In this document: one piece after another, positions 1-9,020 of the stretch
How positions within the stretch are numbered: the first letter of the stretch is position 1
How the letters are laid out: the number at the start of each line of letters is the position of its first letter
DNA from: Bacteroidota bacterium
GTDB taxonomy: Bacteria; Bacteroidota; Bacteroidia; Bacteroidales; FEN-979
Reading direction: 5' to 3'
Length of the DNA: 64,000 nt
Assembly (NCBI GenBank): GCA_026391835.1
Contig: JAPLDF010000071.1
Location: 1-64,000, forward strand
Notes under the pieces: model-generated
The model's input: only the letters and a program-made list of their open reading frames with translations
Database searches by the model: none
Told to the model about the DNA's origin: nothing
Position numbers and translations under genes: made by a program

Positions 1-90
1 ACACAGATTTGATCTGAAAGGAGACTCTTTAAGAAAGAAAAGAAATGAAAAAAATGACTAATATTGTTTAACAAATCCGCCATCCGATTA

Positions 91-137
91 GGTGGCGCCG
101 AATGCGTCGGAATGGGTGGCGCCGAATCGTCGGAATA
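91..137. repeat. Two-copy direct repeat, about 23 bp
   Basis: Two near-identical units lie head to tail at 91-114 and 115-137. Each begins GGTGGCGCCGAAT and ends CGTCGGAAT, differing by one inserted G. The core contains the palindrome GGCGCC. Repeated ends of this kind occur next to insertion sequences, but no transposase is visible here, so the link to a mobile element is only inference. Confidence 0.6.
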
Positions 138-210
138 ATCAGTTGTATGAACATTTGAATGAGAAAGGATAAATTGTTTGATGTTTTTTAGGAATTGGCA
201 GGGACGGAGG

Positions 211-369
211 CTAGTTTCTGGATGGCCAAGAGGAAAATGCCGTTGATTTACGTTTTTCGAAGCCTAATTTTTCAAGGGCTTTGCCGAGGCGGATGACGGC
301 ACCGGGAGAGGTGGAGATGGCTATACAGGCTCGTTCGGTGATGCAATTGAGGATTTGGGCATTTAGTGG
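211..369 (-). pseudogene. Remnant 3' end of a gene, possibly mobile-element primase-like
   Basis: Read on the minus strand, this is an open stretch of 52 codons ending in TAG at 211-213. It has no credible start, because upstream the frame runs through a terminator hairpin towards the tRNA gene. The peptide carries a segment reading RLGKALEKLGFEKRKS. That resembles the C-terminal helical tail of VirE/VapE-type primase-like proteins of Bacteroidetes mobile elements, where a '.lGkaL.klGFe' motif is common. The identification rests on a short motif and is weak. It lies directly downstream of a tRNA gene, a frequent integration site, which fits a decayed element. It could also be chance coding-like sequence. 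Confidence 0.3.
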
Positions 370-373
370 AAAT

Positions 374-414
374 AAAAAATCCCGAAAGCTCTTGTCAGAA
401 GTGCATTTCGGGAT
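374..414 (-). terminator. Rho-independent terminator of tRNA-Gly
   Basis: On the minus strand the perfect 9-bp arms ATCCCGAAA and TTTCGGGAT (plus-strand 406-414 and 379-387) enclose a short loop and are followed by six T residues (plus-strand A run 374-379). It begins 22 bp past the 3' end of the tRNA gene. Confidence 0.85.
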
Positions 415-435
415 ATTTTGGTGAATTTCGGGGTG

Positions 436-508
436 AGCGGTAAATGGGATTCGGACCCACGACCCTCAGCTTGGGAAGCTGATGCTCTACCAACTGAGCT
501 ACTACCGC
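436..508 (-). tRNA. tRNA-Gly (anticodon CCC)
   Basis: This is a 73-nt cloverleaf on the minus strand. The 7-bp acceptor stem (GCGGTAG with TTACCGC, one G-U pair) is intact. The D arm contains AGCTCAGTTGGTAGAGC. The anticodon stem TCAGC/GCTGA closes the loop TTCCCAA, so the anticodon is CCC and reads GGG. The T arm carries GGTCCGAATCC. The discriminator base is U73, as expected for bacterial glycine tRNA. CCA is not encoded, since the next bases are CAC. A TAnnTTTG promoter element lies 46 bp upstream and a terminator lies just downstream, so it is a single-gene unit. Confidence 0.96.
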
Positions 509-553
509 AAGTGTTGATACATCAGGATGTGTTCTTTCGAAACATTCAGTGTA

Positions 554-561
554 CAAATATA
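554..561 (-). promoter_or_regulatory. Promoter -7 element for tRNA-Gly
   Basis: Minus-strand TATATTTG is a perfect match to the Bacteroidetes -7 consensus TAnnTTTG. Transcription would start a few bases downstream, before the tRNA 5' end at 508. No clear -33 TTG is visible. Confidence 0.6.
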
Positions 562-627
562 GCAGTTTTTTAGATCGGCTGTAAAAGGATCAGGAAAAAT
601 GTTCAATAGATTTACTACATTTATGCC

Positions 628-1464
628 ATGGATGAAACCGGCTTCTATATCCCCTATCGTAACGGGCAATCCTTTTTTGCCTGCGAATGGTCCCCTCCCG
701 GGAAACCGAAAGCCGTAATACTCCTGGTCCATGGACTGAGCGACCATGCCGGCCGCTATTGCCATGCCGGGGCTTTTTTTACCGCTGCCGGCTATGCCAT
801 GATCATCGTTGATCTTCGCGGGAATGGGCGGTCCTTTGGAAAAAGAGGCCATTTCCCATCCTTTGACATCGTGATGGACGACATCAGCCTTTTCCTGGAA
901 GTTGTCAGCAAGCGGCACCCATCCCTGCCGGTGATATTATACGGTCACAGCATGGGCGGAAACCTGGTCCTGAACTACCTCATCAGGCATGCTCCGCCGG
1001 TGGTCTGCGCAGTGGCTACCAGCCCGTGGCTCCGGCTGAACGTCAAGCCTCCGCTTCTCAAGGCAGTCATGGCCACCCTGGCAAACAGGGTACTCCCCTC
1101 CCTCCCACGTCCCGATGAGATCATCCCCTCCTGGCTGAGCCATGATGAGGAAGTTGTGAGAAAATACATGGCCGATCCTCTTGTTCATCATCTAATTTCG
1201 GTGCGGACCTACTTCGAAATTTCCAATGCCGGTGAATATGCCATGGAACATGCCGGCAAAGTCCATTGCCCGATGCTGCTCATGCACGGCACTGACGACC
1301 ACCTTACCTCTTTTCGAGCCACCCTTGAATTGTCCACAAAACTGATCGTTCAAAATACCTTTAAACCATGGGAAGGAATGTACCACGAACTTCATAATGA
1401 ACCAGAAAAAAGAACTATCCTGGAATACACGAAGGATTGGATCGAAAAGGTGAATACCGGATAA
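628..1464 (+). CDS. Alpha/beta hydrolase, monoacylglycerol lipase-like (serine aminopeptidase S33 fold)
   Basis: This 278-residue cytosolic alpha/beta hydrolase has no signal peptide. The VHGLSDHAGR segment at about 34-43 is the oxyanion-hole signature of monoglyceride lipases. The nucleophile elbow GHSMG (106-110) places the catalytic Ser at 108, and the other triad members are probably Asp223 or Asp224 (HGTDD) and His253 (MYHEL). The family hydrolyses monoacylglycerols or lysophospholipid-type esters; the true substrate cannot be read from the sequence. Length and motif spacing are normal. The start at 628 is the first in-frame ATG. The gene stands alone, with a 148-bp gap before the OmpA-family gene. 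Confidence 0.88.
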   Translation: MDETGFYIPYRNGQSFFACEWSPPGKPKAVILLVHGLSDHAGRYCHAGAFFTAAGYAMIIVDLRGNGRSFGKRGHFPSFDIVMDDISLFLEVVSKRHPSLPVILYGHSMGGNLVLNYLIRHAPPVVCAVATSPWLRLNVKPPLLKAVMATLANRVLPSLPRPDEIIPSWLSHDEEVVRKYMADPLVHHLISVRTYFEISNAGEYAMEHAGKVHCPMLLMHGTDDHLTSFRATLELSTKLIVQNTFKPWEGMYHELHNEPEKRTILEYTKDWIEKVNTG

Positions 1465-1612
1465 AGATTATCGGATAATATGAGAGGTTGTTATGCTGAA
1501 TTTTATTGTAATTTTATAATGTTTCATCAAATAATTGACCGGCTGATGCAAGAGCAGGCTTTCAGCCAAAACTTACGAACCTTATCAGAGTACAATTCAA
1601 AATAATGACAAA

Positions 1613-2461
1613 ATGAAAAAGAAACACTTAATGTCAGCCATTTTCATGCTGGCAGGACTTTTTGTGCTGACAACTTTTAAGGCAATGGCGCAGAATGATG
1701 CAGAAGGCAGCAAGGACCCTGCCCTCTTCACAAGAATGCCCGGTTATCATATATACCGGTATGACGACCTTCAATTCGACCAGTATGAATTCAGGACAGG
1801 TCATGAAAAAACCCAGGTGGTACAGGGGCATTCACTGTTCATCATCTATGACGCCAACGATAATATACAAATTCCCAGCCCTTTGCAAATCGGCACCAAT
1901 TATATCAATGCAGCCAAATCGGTGGGAGGGCAGCTCGTCTATGAATTTCAGGATCCTGGCGAAGATGTAGTTGTCAAAGTGGTTAAAAACACCATGGAAA
2001 CCTGGGCTTACGTGAGCGCCAACGGCAATGGCTCGTACTCCGTTCGCCTTATCGAAAAGCAGGCAATGAAACAGGATGTAGTGGCTGATGCAAGTACCAT
2101 GAATAAAAGTATCAGGGAATCTGGGAAAGCCACGCTATATGGAATTTATTTCGATACCGGCAAGGCGGATGTAAAACCTGAATCAAAGGCAGCCCTGCAG
2201 GAAATTGCAAAATTACTGAAGGAGGATGCCAGTCTCAAACTCTTTGTAGTAGGACATACTGACAATGTCGGAACACTGGAAGCAAACATGAAGTTGTCGC
2301 AGGAAAGGGCTGCCGCCGTGGTGAATGCACTGGCAACCTCCTATGGTGCCGACGCCTCCAGGCTGAAGCCCTGCGGCGATGGGCCCACGGCTCCGGTGGC
2401 CAGCAATGACCATGAGGACGGGCGCAAACTAAACCGGCGCGTGGAACTGGTCAAGCAGTAA
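1613..2461 (+). CDS. OmpA-family outer-membrane protein
   Basis: This 282-residue exported protein has an N-terminal signal peptide of about 26 residues ending AMA-QND. Residues 35-160 form a domain of unknown function beginning DPALFTRMPGY, a layout seen in OmpA-family proteins whose N-terminal part is not a standard eight-stranded barrel. Residues 175-282 are an OmpA C-terminal peptidoglycan-binding domain, with HTDN at 215-218 (Asp217), LSQERA (Arg232) and the closing NRRVEL. Asp217 and Arg232 have the 15-residue spacing of the diaminopimelate-binding pair in OmpA domains. It probably anchors the outer membrane to peptidoglycan. It appears monocistronic. Confidence 0.88.
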   Translation: MKKKHLMSAIFMLAGLFVLTTFKAMAQNDAEGSKDPALFTRMPGYHIYRYDDLQFDQYEFRTGHEKTQVVQGHSLFIIYDANDNIQIPSPLQIGTNYINAAKSVGGQLVYEFQDPGEDVVVKVVKNTMETWAYVSANGNGSYSVRLIEKQAMKQDVVADASTMNKSIRESGKATLYGIYFDTGKADVKPESKAALQEIAKLLKEDASLKLFVVGHTDNVGTLEANMKLSQERAAAVVNALATSYGADASRLKPCGDGPTAPVASNDHEDGRKLNRRVELVKQ

Positions 2462-2531
2462 CCTGGCTTATTTTAAAACCGGCAATGTTCCACTATAGAA
2501 GTCATTCAGTAAATGGCAACGTGGTTTTGAA

Positions 2532-3917
2532 CTAGAGCTGGGCCCTGCAGGGTGTGTTCTCAATGGTCCGCTTTTTCAGCAGGTCCTTTTTCATCTGGTC
2601 ATGAAGGTGACTGATTACCACTTCATGGTTCTTCTTGACCTTCAGCAACAATACTTCGGTCTTGTACAGTTCCACAGGGATATCTCCGGCAGTTTCCCCT
2701 CCTGAAGAAGCGACCAGCCTGATCCTTGCAACAGGGTAATGACAGGATAGGCCGAGGGTGACATAGTTGCCGGGCAACATTTCACATTGACGCTCTCCGT
2801 TCACATAAACAGCCAGGCTTACCCCGGGATCTGACACTCTTGAAAGAAAAAGCACAACCCTCGAGGAGATCCGGGTATAATCTGCCTCATCATATGGCAA
2901 CAGTTTTCCAGCAAACAGATCGAGTTTGAATTTTGCAGCCAGGTCAGGGTCTGAACTTACGGCAGCAACTCCTCCCAACAGGGAAGCACCGATCACACCT
3001 CCGAATACACCTCCGAAAATTGCCGCGGAAACAACATCCCGTGTAAATTCAGAGGACCTGTTGAAGGTAACGAACAAATCTCCTTCCAGGGTTAACGCCG
3101 AGAAAGATCGGCCATTGTTGAAATAGACAGAATCACCTTCGCAAAAACCCCAGATTTCACCTGGTTTGTATCCTTTCGGGAATTTAAGGAAGGCTTTGGA
3201 CAGTAAAGGCTGGCCGGTGTTGTAGTCGTGGAGAATTTTAAAATCGACCGTTGAATCCGGCGTGTTATCCCTGAAATCAAAGAAGCTGTGATACAACCCC
3301 TTGCGTGGCTTTAGGGCTGAAAAACAATTGAGACACTCATGTTTATTGATCGGATTTTGCCCGAGTTGCTCCGTGGTGATGACCTTCGGCCTGGTCAAAC
3401 CCTGCTCCATCCGGTCCGCATACTGGCTGAAACACTGGTCAAACGCCATGGCCACAACCTGCCCGAAACCGGCCGGAATATTTTTCTGGAATATTTCCAG
3501 GGAGACCGCAGAGGTAAAGTCTTCCACCAGCCCGGAATCCCGGGGACAAATAAAACTCAGGCCCAGTTCAATGCCGGTATATTCATAGGTGCCTTTTGTA
3601 ACCTCATACATGTAAATACGATTAACCCTGACGATCAAAGGGTTGAGACCGGTCTGCACCGGCATTGAACCAAGGAGGAAATTTTTCACTTCTTCCCGGA
3701 TGTTCCTCTTGAAAAAGACCGGGTTGATCCTGTTTGGGCCGTAAGGATGGACATACCCCACGCAGGAGTCTTCTTTTTGACCAAGAAACACATCTGCAAT
3801 ATAATATCGTGACAGGGGACTTGAGAGTTTCCGACCGTCGAGGGTAATGGTGAAATCTTCGCAAAAGGCGGGAACAATGATTAAAATAAGAAACGCGGTA
3901 ATCAACAACGTCCTCAT
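2532..3917 (-). CDS. Exported protein of unknown function
   Basis: This 461-residue protein starts with a clear Sec signal peptide of about 19 residues ending VPAFC-ED, without a convincing lipobox. I do not recognise its family. Visible features are a Cys pair (CLNC) near residue 205 and a glycine-rich hydrophobic stretch near 300-325 (IFGGVFGGVIGASLLGG). That stretch could be a membrane-inserting hairpin or a glycine-zipper segment. The rest looks soluble and beta-rich. No T9SS sorting domain is present. It ends 70 bp from the convergent OmpA gene and follows the ABC-F gene on the same strand after 45 bp, so co-transcription is possible. Confidence 0.75.
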   Translation of the reverse strand: MRTLLITAFLILIIVPAFCEDFTITLDGRKLSSPLSRYYIADVFLGQKEDSCVGYVHPYGPNRINPVFFKRNIREEVKNFLLGSMPVQTGLNPLIVRVNRIYMYEVTKGTYEYTGIELGLSFICPRDSGLVEDFTSAVSLEIFQKNIPAGFGQVVAMAFDQCFSQYADRMEQGLTRPKVITTEQLGQNPINKHECLNCFSALKPRKGLYHSFFDFRDNTPDSTVDFKILHDYNTGQPLLSKAFLKFPKGYKPGEIWGFCEGDSVYFNNGRSFSALTLEGDLFVTFNRSSEFTRDVVSAAIFGGVFGGVIGASLLGGVAAVSSDPDLAAKFKLDLFAGKLLPYDEADYTRISSRVVLFLSRVSDPGVSLAVYVNGERQCEMLPGNYVTLGLSCHYPVARIRLVASSGGETAGDIPVELYKTEVLLLKVKKNHEVVISHLHDQMKKDLLKKRTIENTPCRAQL

Positions 3918-3962
3918 CTGTTCAACTATTTAAATGCCAGGCAATTTGATAAAAAACCTTGA

Positions 3963-5834
3963 CTATGAAGCCCGGTCGCTCAGTTCCATCCAGCGGTCGG
4001 TCTTTTGCTCAATCTCCGGCAGGATTGCCGCCCATCGCTCCGAGCGTTGCGTCAATGCTTCCGGCTTGAGATCTCCTGATTCAAGATCCGCTTCAATCGC
4101 CGATTTTTCGGCTTCCAGCATTGCGATCTCCTTTTCAAGATCTTCCAGTTCCCGTTTCTCCTTGAATGACAACTTATTGGATATAGCTGCCACCGGTTTT
4201 GCCGCCTCGGCGATCTTTATGGTGATGCGTTTTTGCAGTTGCTCCTTCTTCTTGCGGTCGTCGCTCCACGCCTTGTACTGTGTATAGTTCCCCGGGAAAT
4301 CCTTGATCACACCATCTCCCTCAAACACAAAAAGATGATCGACGATTTTGTCGAGGAAATAGCGGTCGTGGGTTACAACCACCACGCACCCGTTGAAGGA
4401 GGCGAGATACTCTTCAAGTACATTGAGGGTAAGGATGTCGAGATCGTTGGTGGGCTCATCAAGTATCAGGAAATTTGGGCTGCGCATAAGCACCGTGATA
4501 AGGTACAGCCTCCGCTTTTCGCCCCCGCTCAATTTGTAAACAGACTGAAAATGTGACGGATACGGGAACATAAAATAGTTCAGGAATGCGGCTGCCGTAA
4601 TTGTGTCGCCATTTCCCAGTTTAACGACTTCCGCAATTTCCTTCACCACATCGATCACCTTGGTGTCTTCGTTGAACACCAGCCCCTGCTGCTTGTAATA
4701 CCCATACTGGATCGTTTCACCGGTCTGAATATGCCCCTTTTGCGGCCTGATCCTTCCGGTGATGACATCGAGGAAGGTTGACTTGCCGGAGCCGTTTTTT
4801 CCGACGATCCCGACCTTTTCGCGGCGTTTGAAGGTATAGGTGAATCCTTTCAGGATGGCAAGTTCGCCCCATTTGAACGAAACATCGTTGATTTCCAGGA
4901 TCTTATTCCCCATCCGGACACCTTCAATGTTAAGGTTCATCCGCTCCTCATAAACTTTTCCGGATGCTTTCTCCTGCAACTCATAAAAACTGTCGATACG
5001 GGCCTTGGCCTTGGTGGTGCGCGCCTTGGGCATGCGGCGCATCCATTCCTGTTCGGTGCGCATGAGGTTTTGCGCCCTCTCCACCTCTTTATTCTGGTTA
5101 TCAATCCGTTCAGCCTGCTTTTCGAGGAAATAGGAGTAATTTCCCTTGTACTTGTACACCGCCGCATTTTCCATCTCGAGCACTTCATCGCACACCCGGT
5201 CGAGGAAGTACCGGTCGTGGGTCACCATGAGCAGGGTGATGCTGGCTTTCGACAGGTACTCTTCGAGCCATTCTATCATCTCCACATCAAGGTGGTTGGT
5301 CGGCTCATCCATGATTAGGAATGTGGGTTCGGTGATAAGGACTTTTGCGAGCGCCACACGTTTGCGCTGCCCGCCAGAGAGTTCGCCGATGCGCTGGTCA
5401 AGATCCGGCAACTTAAGCTGGGTTAGTATCTGCTTTACACGGGTTTCGTATTCCCAGCCCTGGATGGCGTCCATTTGCTCAATCGCATGCTGGATATCCT
5501 CCTTGTTCTCGCTTTTAATGACATGTTCATAATTCAGGATCGTTTTCTGAATGTCATTTGAATGGGAATATACCTCCTCAAACACTGTTTTGGATTCATC
5601 CAGGTCCGGCTCCTGCCTAAGATATTCGAACGAATCGCGGTTAAAAAGCGTTACGGTACCGGCATCGCAGGGTTCAAGCCCTGCGATGATGTTGAGCAGG
5701 CTGGTTTTCCCTGCGCCGTTTCGCGCAATAAGTGCTACTTTTTGAGATTGGCTCAGAACAAATGAGATATTTTCAAACAGGTTCTTTTCACCATAGGAAC
5801 GGGCCAGATTCTCAACTTGAAGGATTGTCGACAT
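3963..5834 (-). CDS. ABC-F family ATPase (Uup-like, translation-associated)
   Basis: This 623-residue protein has two ABC ATPase domains and no membrane segments. The first has Walker A near 37-45 (ARNGAGKTS, first Gly replaced by Ala) and signature LSGGQRKR. The second has GKNGSGKS and LSGGEKRR. Between them is the charged helical linker (PKARTTKAKAR) typical of the P-site tRNA-interaction motif of ABC-F factors. The C-terminal 75 residues form a predicted coiled coil rich in Glu and Lys, like the DNA- or ribosome-binding C-terminal domain of Uup. ABC-F proteins act on stalled ribosomes; the specific role cannot be assigned. A perfect -7 element lies 20 bp upstream. Confidence 0.92.
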   Translation of the reverse strand: MSTILQVENLARSYGEKNLFENISFVLSQSQKVALIARNGAGKTSLLNIIAGLEPCDAGTVTLFNRDSFEYLRQEPDLDESKTVFEEVYSHSNDIQKTILNYEHVIKSENKEDIQHAIEQMDAIQGWEYETRVKQILTQLKLPDLDQRIGELSGGQRKRVALAKVLITEPTFLIMDEPTNHLDVEMIEWLEEYLSKASITLLMVTHDRYFLDRVCDEVLEMENAAVYKYKGNYSYFLEKQAERIDNQNKEVERAQNLMRTEQEWMRRMPKARTTKAKARIDSFYELQEKASGKVYEERMNLNIEGVRMGNKILEINDVSFKWGELAILKGFTYTFKRREKVGIVGKNGSGKSTFLDVITGRIRPQKGHIQTGETIQYGYYKQQGLVFNEDTKVIDVVKEIAEVVKLGNGDTITAAAFLNYFMFPYPSHFQSVYKLSGGEKRRLYLITVLMRSPNFLILDEPTNDLDILTLNVLEEYLASFNGCVVVVTHDRYFLDKIVDHLFVFEGDGVIKDFPGNYTQYKAWSDDRKKKEQLQKRITIKIAEAAKPVAAISNKLSFKEKRELEDLEKEIAMLEAEKSAIEADLESGDLKPEALTQRSERWAAILPEIEQKTDRWMELSDRAS

Positions 5835-5853
5835 GCATGAAACGAATGAGTGG

Positions 5854-5861
5854 CAAAGGTA
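5854..5861 (-). promoter_or_regulatory. Promoter -7 element for the ABC-F gene
   Basis: Minus-strand TACCTTTG matches TAnnTTTG exactly and lies 20 bp upstream of the ATG at 5834, giving a very short leader. Confidence 0.6.
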
Positions 5862-5937
5862 GTCAATATCGTATTGAAAAATATGGTCTAACAGGTTCCG
5901 GGAAAAGAGAAATTTATCTAAATTTACAAAAAAAAAG

Positions 5938-6501
5938 ATGCCGGTCCACAGCTATTTTGTCCTGACAGCATTTACATTTCTTTTAATGGTTTTAACCACC
6001 CAATTGATCCGGCTTCGGAATTCCGGATCTGAGTTTTTCGGGAGGCCAACCATAGAAAAACTCTATTTTTATTCAGCTAAAATCGCAATTTTTACCACAT
6101 GGGCCCTATTCATATTGAAAGCGATCAACCCCATGGTCGGTTTTATTTATCTACCCGACTTCCTTTCCTGGACAGCTGTAGGCATTCTGTATGCCGGGGT
6201 GGTAATCGTTTCATTTTCAGTAGTAAACCTAGGTAAATCGTTAAAAATGGGTATCACCGACCAGGAAATCAAGTTGCAAACCCATGGCATTTACCGGTTG
6301 ACGCGAAACCCTATGTACGCAGGAGTTCACATGATCGCGATAGCATCCTGCATCTATTTTCCCGACCTGATCAATGTTTCATTCACCATCTTCAGTATTT
6401 ACATGCATCATAAAATAATCAGGCAGGAGGAGTCCTTTCTGGCGGAACGGTTCGGTAAAAGCTGGTTGGTTTACAGCACAAGGGTCAGCAGGTACATCTA
6501 A
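5938..6501 (+). CDS. ICMT/PEMT-like membrane methyltransferase
   Basis: This 187-residue integral membrane protein has about four or five hydrophobic segments. Its C-terminal half has the signature of the isoprenylcysteine carboxyl methyltransferase / phospholipid methyltransferase group: HGIYRLTRNPMYAG near 120-133, followed by EESFLAERFGKSW. These form the S-adenosylmethionine pocket in the family. Bacterial members methylate small lipids or unknown membrane substrates. The 9-bp spacing to dgkA suggests a two-gene membrane-lipid unit. Specificity is unknown. Confidence 0.82.
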   Translation: MPVHSYFVLTAFTFLLMVLTTQLIRLRNSGSEFFGRPTIEKLYFYSAKIAIFTTWALFILKAINPMVGFIYLPDFLSWTAVGILYAGVVIVSFSVVNLGKSLKMGITDQEIKLQTHGIYRLTRNPMYAGVHMIAIASCIYFPDLINVSFTIFSIYMHHKIIRQEESFLAERFGKSWLVYSTRVSRYI

Positions 6502-6510
6502 AAAAATTAC

Positions 6511-6894
6511 GTGACCAGAAATTTTTCACAGCCAGGGCGCGCAGGAGCGAAGAAAGTATTGAAAAGTTTTGGATTTGCATTCAATGGGCTGAGAATGGTG
6601 CTGAGCACCCAGCAAAATGTATGGATTCATATTGTTGTGTCCTGTCTTGTCATGGTGGCCGGCATATTTGCGAGGTTGACCGCCGTTGAATGGTGTATCA
6701 TCGTATTGACCATCTCCCTGGTACTGGCCATGGAAATTATGAATACGGCCATTGAAAAACTGGTTGATTTTGTATCACCCGGATTTCATGAGCAGGCCGG
6801 GCTGATCAAGGACATTTCGGCTGCAGCAGTGCTGCTGGCAGCGGCCGGGGCGGTAATTGCAGGACTTATTATATTTGTGCCAAAAGTATTTTAA
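6511..6894 (+). CDS. dgkA: Diacylglycerol kinase / undecaprenol kinase (DgkA family)
   Basis: This 127-residue protein has three transmembrane helices, the normal size for prokaryotic DgkA. The hallmark EIMNTAIEKLVD (about residues 75-86), with the metal-binding Glu and Asn, is present, followed by the amphipathic region before KDISAAAVLL. It phosphorylates diacylglycerol or undecaprenol in the inner membrane. The start is GTG at 6511, nine bases after the previous stop; no ATG in frame gives a complete first helix. It is presumably co-transcribed with the upstream methyltransferase. The promoter of the next gene overlaps its last codons. Confidence 0.9.
   Translation: MTRNFSQPGRAGAKKVLKSFGFAFNGLRMVLSTQQNVWIHIVVSCLVMVAGIFARLTAVEWCIIVLTISLVLAMEIMNTAIEKLVDFVSPGFHEQAGLIKDISAAAVLLAAAGAVIAGLIIFVPKVF
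6870..6877 (+). promoter_or_regulatory. Promoter -7 element for the S9 peptidase gene
   Basis: TATATTTG is a perfect -7 match inside the last codons of dgkA, 40 bp before the peptidase ATG. It would let the peptidase gene be expressed separately from dgkA. Confidence 0.5.
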
Positions 6895-6917
6895 ATCAAG
6901 TTAAATTAAAAATCAAC

Positions 6918-9008
6918 ATGAAAAAATTATCCCTTTTCTTACTCATGGCCTTGTTTGCAGGGCTCTATTCATGCAAACCGAAGGAGAAAAAAGCGGAAGA
7001 GGCACCGCTCATTGAAAAACAAGCCATTGCACTGAAGAGTGACCTGATGACACCCGAAGTGTTGTGGAGCTTTGGCCGGTTAAGCGAACCGGAACTTTCA
7101 CCCGACAAAAAAACGGTGCTGTACGGGGTAACCTACTACGATGTTGCCCAGAACAAGGGCAACCGTGAACTGTACACCATCGGAACCGACGGGCAGAATC
7201 TCAAACGGATCACCACCACTAAATTCAGCGAATACCAGGCCATGTGGACCCCTGACGGAAAAAAAGTTGTTTTCATGTCGGCAGAAAGCGGTTCGATGCA
7301 GGTCTGGGAAATGGATCCCGACGGGAACAGCCGGAAGCAGGTCACCAACATCGACAATGGGATCAACGGCTTCAAATATGCACCGGATATGAAAAAGATC
7401 CTTTATACAGCCGATGTTGTCCCTGAAAAACAACACCAGGATCTCTTTGCCGATCTTCCGAAGGCAAGTGGCAGGATCTACAATGACCTGATGTACCGGC
7501 ACTGGGATACCTGGGTGCAGGCATACAGTCACATCTTTGTTGCCGATATCACCTCCGCAAACATCACAAAGGGAACTGATATCATGCTGAATGAGCCATA
7601 CGAATCCCCGCTGATGCCCTTTGGCGGTATGGAACAGATCAACTGGAGTCCCGACAGCAAAGTGATCGCGTACACCTGCAGGAAGAAAAAGGGTGTTGAA
7701 TACGCCAAATCGACAAATTCAGATATTTACCTCTATGAACTGGACGGCGGAAAAACCAGCAACATCACCGAAGGCATGATGGGTTATGATGTTGCTCCCG
7801 TATTCTCGGGCGATGGTAAAAAGATCGCCTGGCAAAGTATGGAACGGGATGGCTACGAGTCGGATAAAAACCGCTTGTTTGTTTATGATGTTGATTCCAA
7901 AACTAAAGTTGATTTTACAAAGAGTTTTGATCAGAACGCCGAGAGCCTTGCATGGTCGGATGACAACAAATCGGTCTATTTCATCAGCGATTACCATGCC
8001 AACGACGATATCTACCGGCTTGACCTGGCAGATGGCAAGATCACAAAAATAACAGAAGGTATCCATGATTACACCGGTGTATTTCCAGCAGGCGATAAGC
8101 TGATAGCATCGCGCATGTCGATGTCGATGCCTGTTGAACTCTATTCGGTGGACCCCGCAACCGGGAAAGACACCCAGATCACCACCACCAGCAAGGATGT
8201 CCTCGACAAACTCGCCCTGGCACGTATCGAACAGCGGTGGATCAAGACAAGCGACAACAAGGACATGCATACCTGGATTATTTACCCCCCCCACTTTGAT
8301 TCAACAAAGAAATACCCGACGTTGCTTTATTGCGAAGGGGGACCGCAAAGCACTGTCAGCCAGTTCTGGTCATTCCGCTGGAATTTCCAGATGATGGCTG
8401 CCAACGGTTATATCATTGTGGCTCCAAACCGCAGGGGGTTGCCGGGGTTCGGACAGGCATGGAACGAACAGATCAGCGGTGACTACGGCGGGCAAAACAT
8501 GAAAGACTATTTAAGTGCCATCGACGCCATGACAAAGGAACCGTATGTGAACAAAGATAAACTGGGTTGCATCGGGGCCAGTTATGGCGGATTTTCGGTA
8601 TACTGGCTTGCCGGCAACCATAACAAGCGCTTCAAGGCATTTATTGCCCACGACGGCATGTTTAATCTTGAAGCCCAGTATCTTGAAACCGAGGAGATGT
8701 GGTTTGTCAACTGGGACCTTGGCGGGCCTTACTGGGATAAAAACAATAAAATCGCCCAGCGCTCCTTCGCCAACTCCCCCCACCGGTTTGTACAAAACTG
8801 GGACACCCCGATCCTTTGCATCCACGGCGAACTCGATTACCGAATCGTTGCTACACAGGGCATGCAAGCTTTCAACGCGGCTATTTTGCGCGGGATTCCT
8901 GCGGAGTTTCTCTATTTCCCCGATGAAAACCACTGGGTGCTGAAACCGCAGAACGGGATATTATGGCAACGTACATTTTATAACTGGCTTGACCGCTGGC
9001 TGAAATAA
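6918..9008 (+). CDS. S9 family peptidase (prolyl oligopeptidase / DPP-type), lipoprotein
   Basis: This 696-residue protein has a lipoprotein-type signal (hydrophobic segment then LYSC, Cys19), so it is probably membrane anchored on the periplasmic side. Residues of about 40-430 contain WD40-like/TolB-type beta-propeller repeats. The C-terminal alpha/beta hydrolase domain has the complete S9 triad: Ser555 in GASYGG, Asp640 in HGELDYR and His672 in DENHW. Family members cleave after proline or related residues in short peptides at the cell envelope. Length is normal for the DPP-IV/acylaminoacyl-peptidase branch. The sirtuin gene begins 12 bp downstream, suggesting co-transcription. Confidence 0.92.
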   Translation: MKKLSLFLLMALFAGLYSCKPKEKKAEEAPLIEKQAIALKSDLMTPEVLWSFGRLSEPELSPDKKTVLYGVTYYDVAQNKGNRELYTIGTDGQNLKRITTTKFSEYQAMWTPDGKKVVFMSAESGSMQVWEMDPDGNSRKQVTNIDNGINGFKYAPDMKKILYTADVVPEKQHQDLFADLPKASGRIYNDLMYRHWDTWVQAYSHIFVADITSANITKGTDIMLNEPYESPLMPFGGMEQINWSPDSKVIAYTCRKKKGVEYAKSTNSDIYLYELDGGKTSNITEGMMGYDVAPVFSGDGKKIAWQSMERDGYESDKNRLFVYDVDSKTKVDFTKSFDQNAESLAWSDDNKSVYFISDYHANDDIYRLDLADGKITKITEGIHDYTGVFPAGDKLIASRMSMSMPVELYSVDPATGKDTQITTTSKDVLDKLALARIEQRWIKTSDNKDMHTWIIYPPHFDSTKKYPTLLYCEGGPQSTVSQFWSFRWNFQMMAANGYIIVAPNRRGLPGFGQAWNEQISGDYGGQNMKDYLSAIDAMTKEPYVNKDKLGCIGASYGGFSVYWLAGNHNKRFKAFIAHDGMFNLEAQYLETEEMWFVNWDLGGPYWDKNNKIAQRSFANSPHRFVQNWDTPILCIHGELDYRIVATQGMQAFNAAILRGIPAEFLYFPDENHWVLKPQNGILWQRTFYNWLDRWLK

Positions 9009-9020
9009 GTACTTCTCAAG

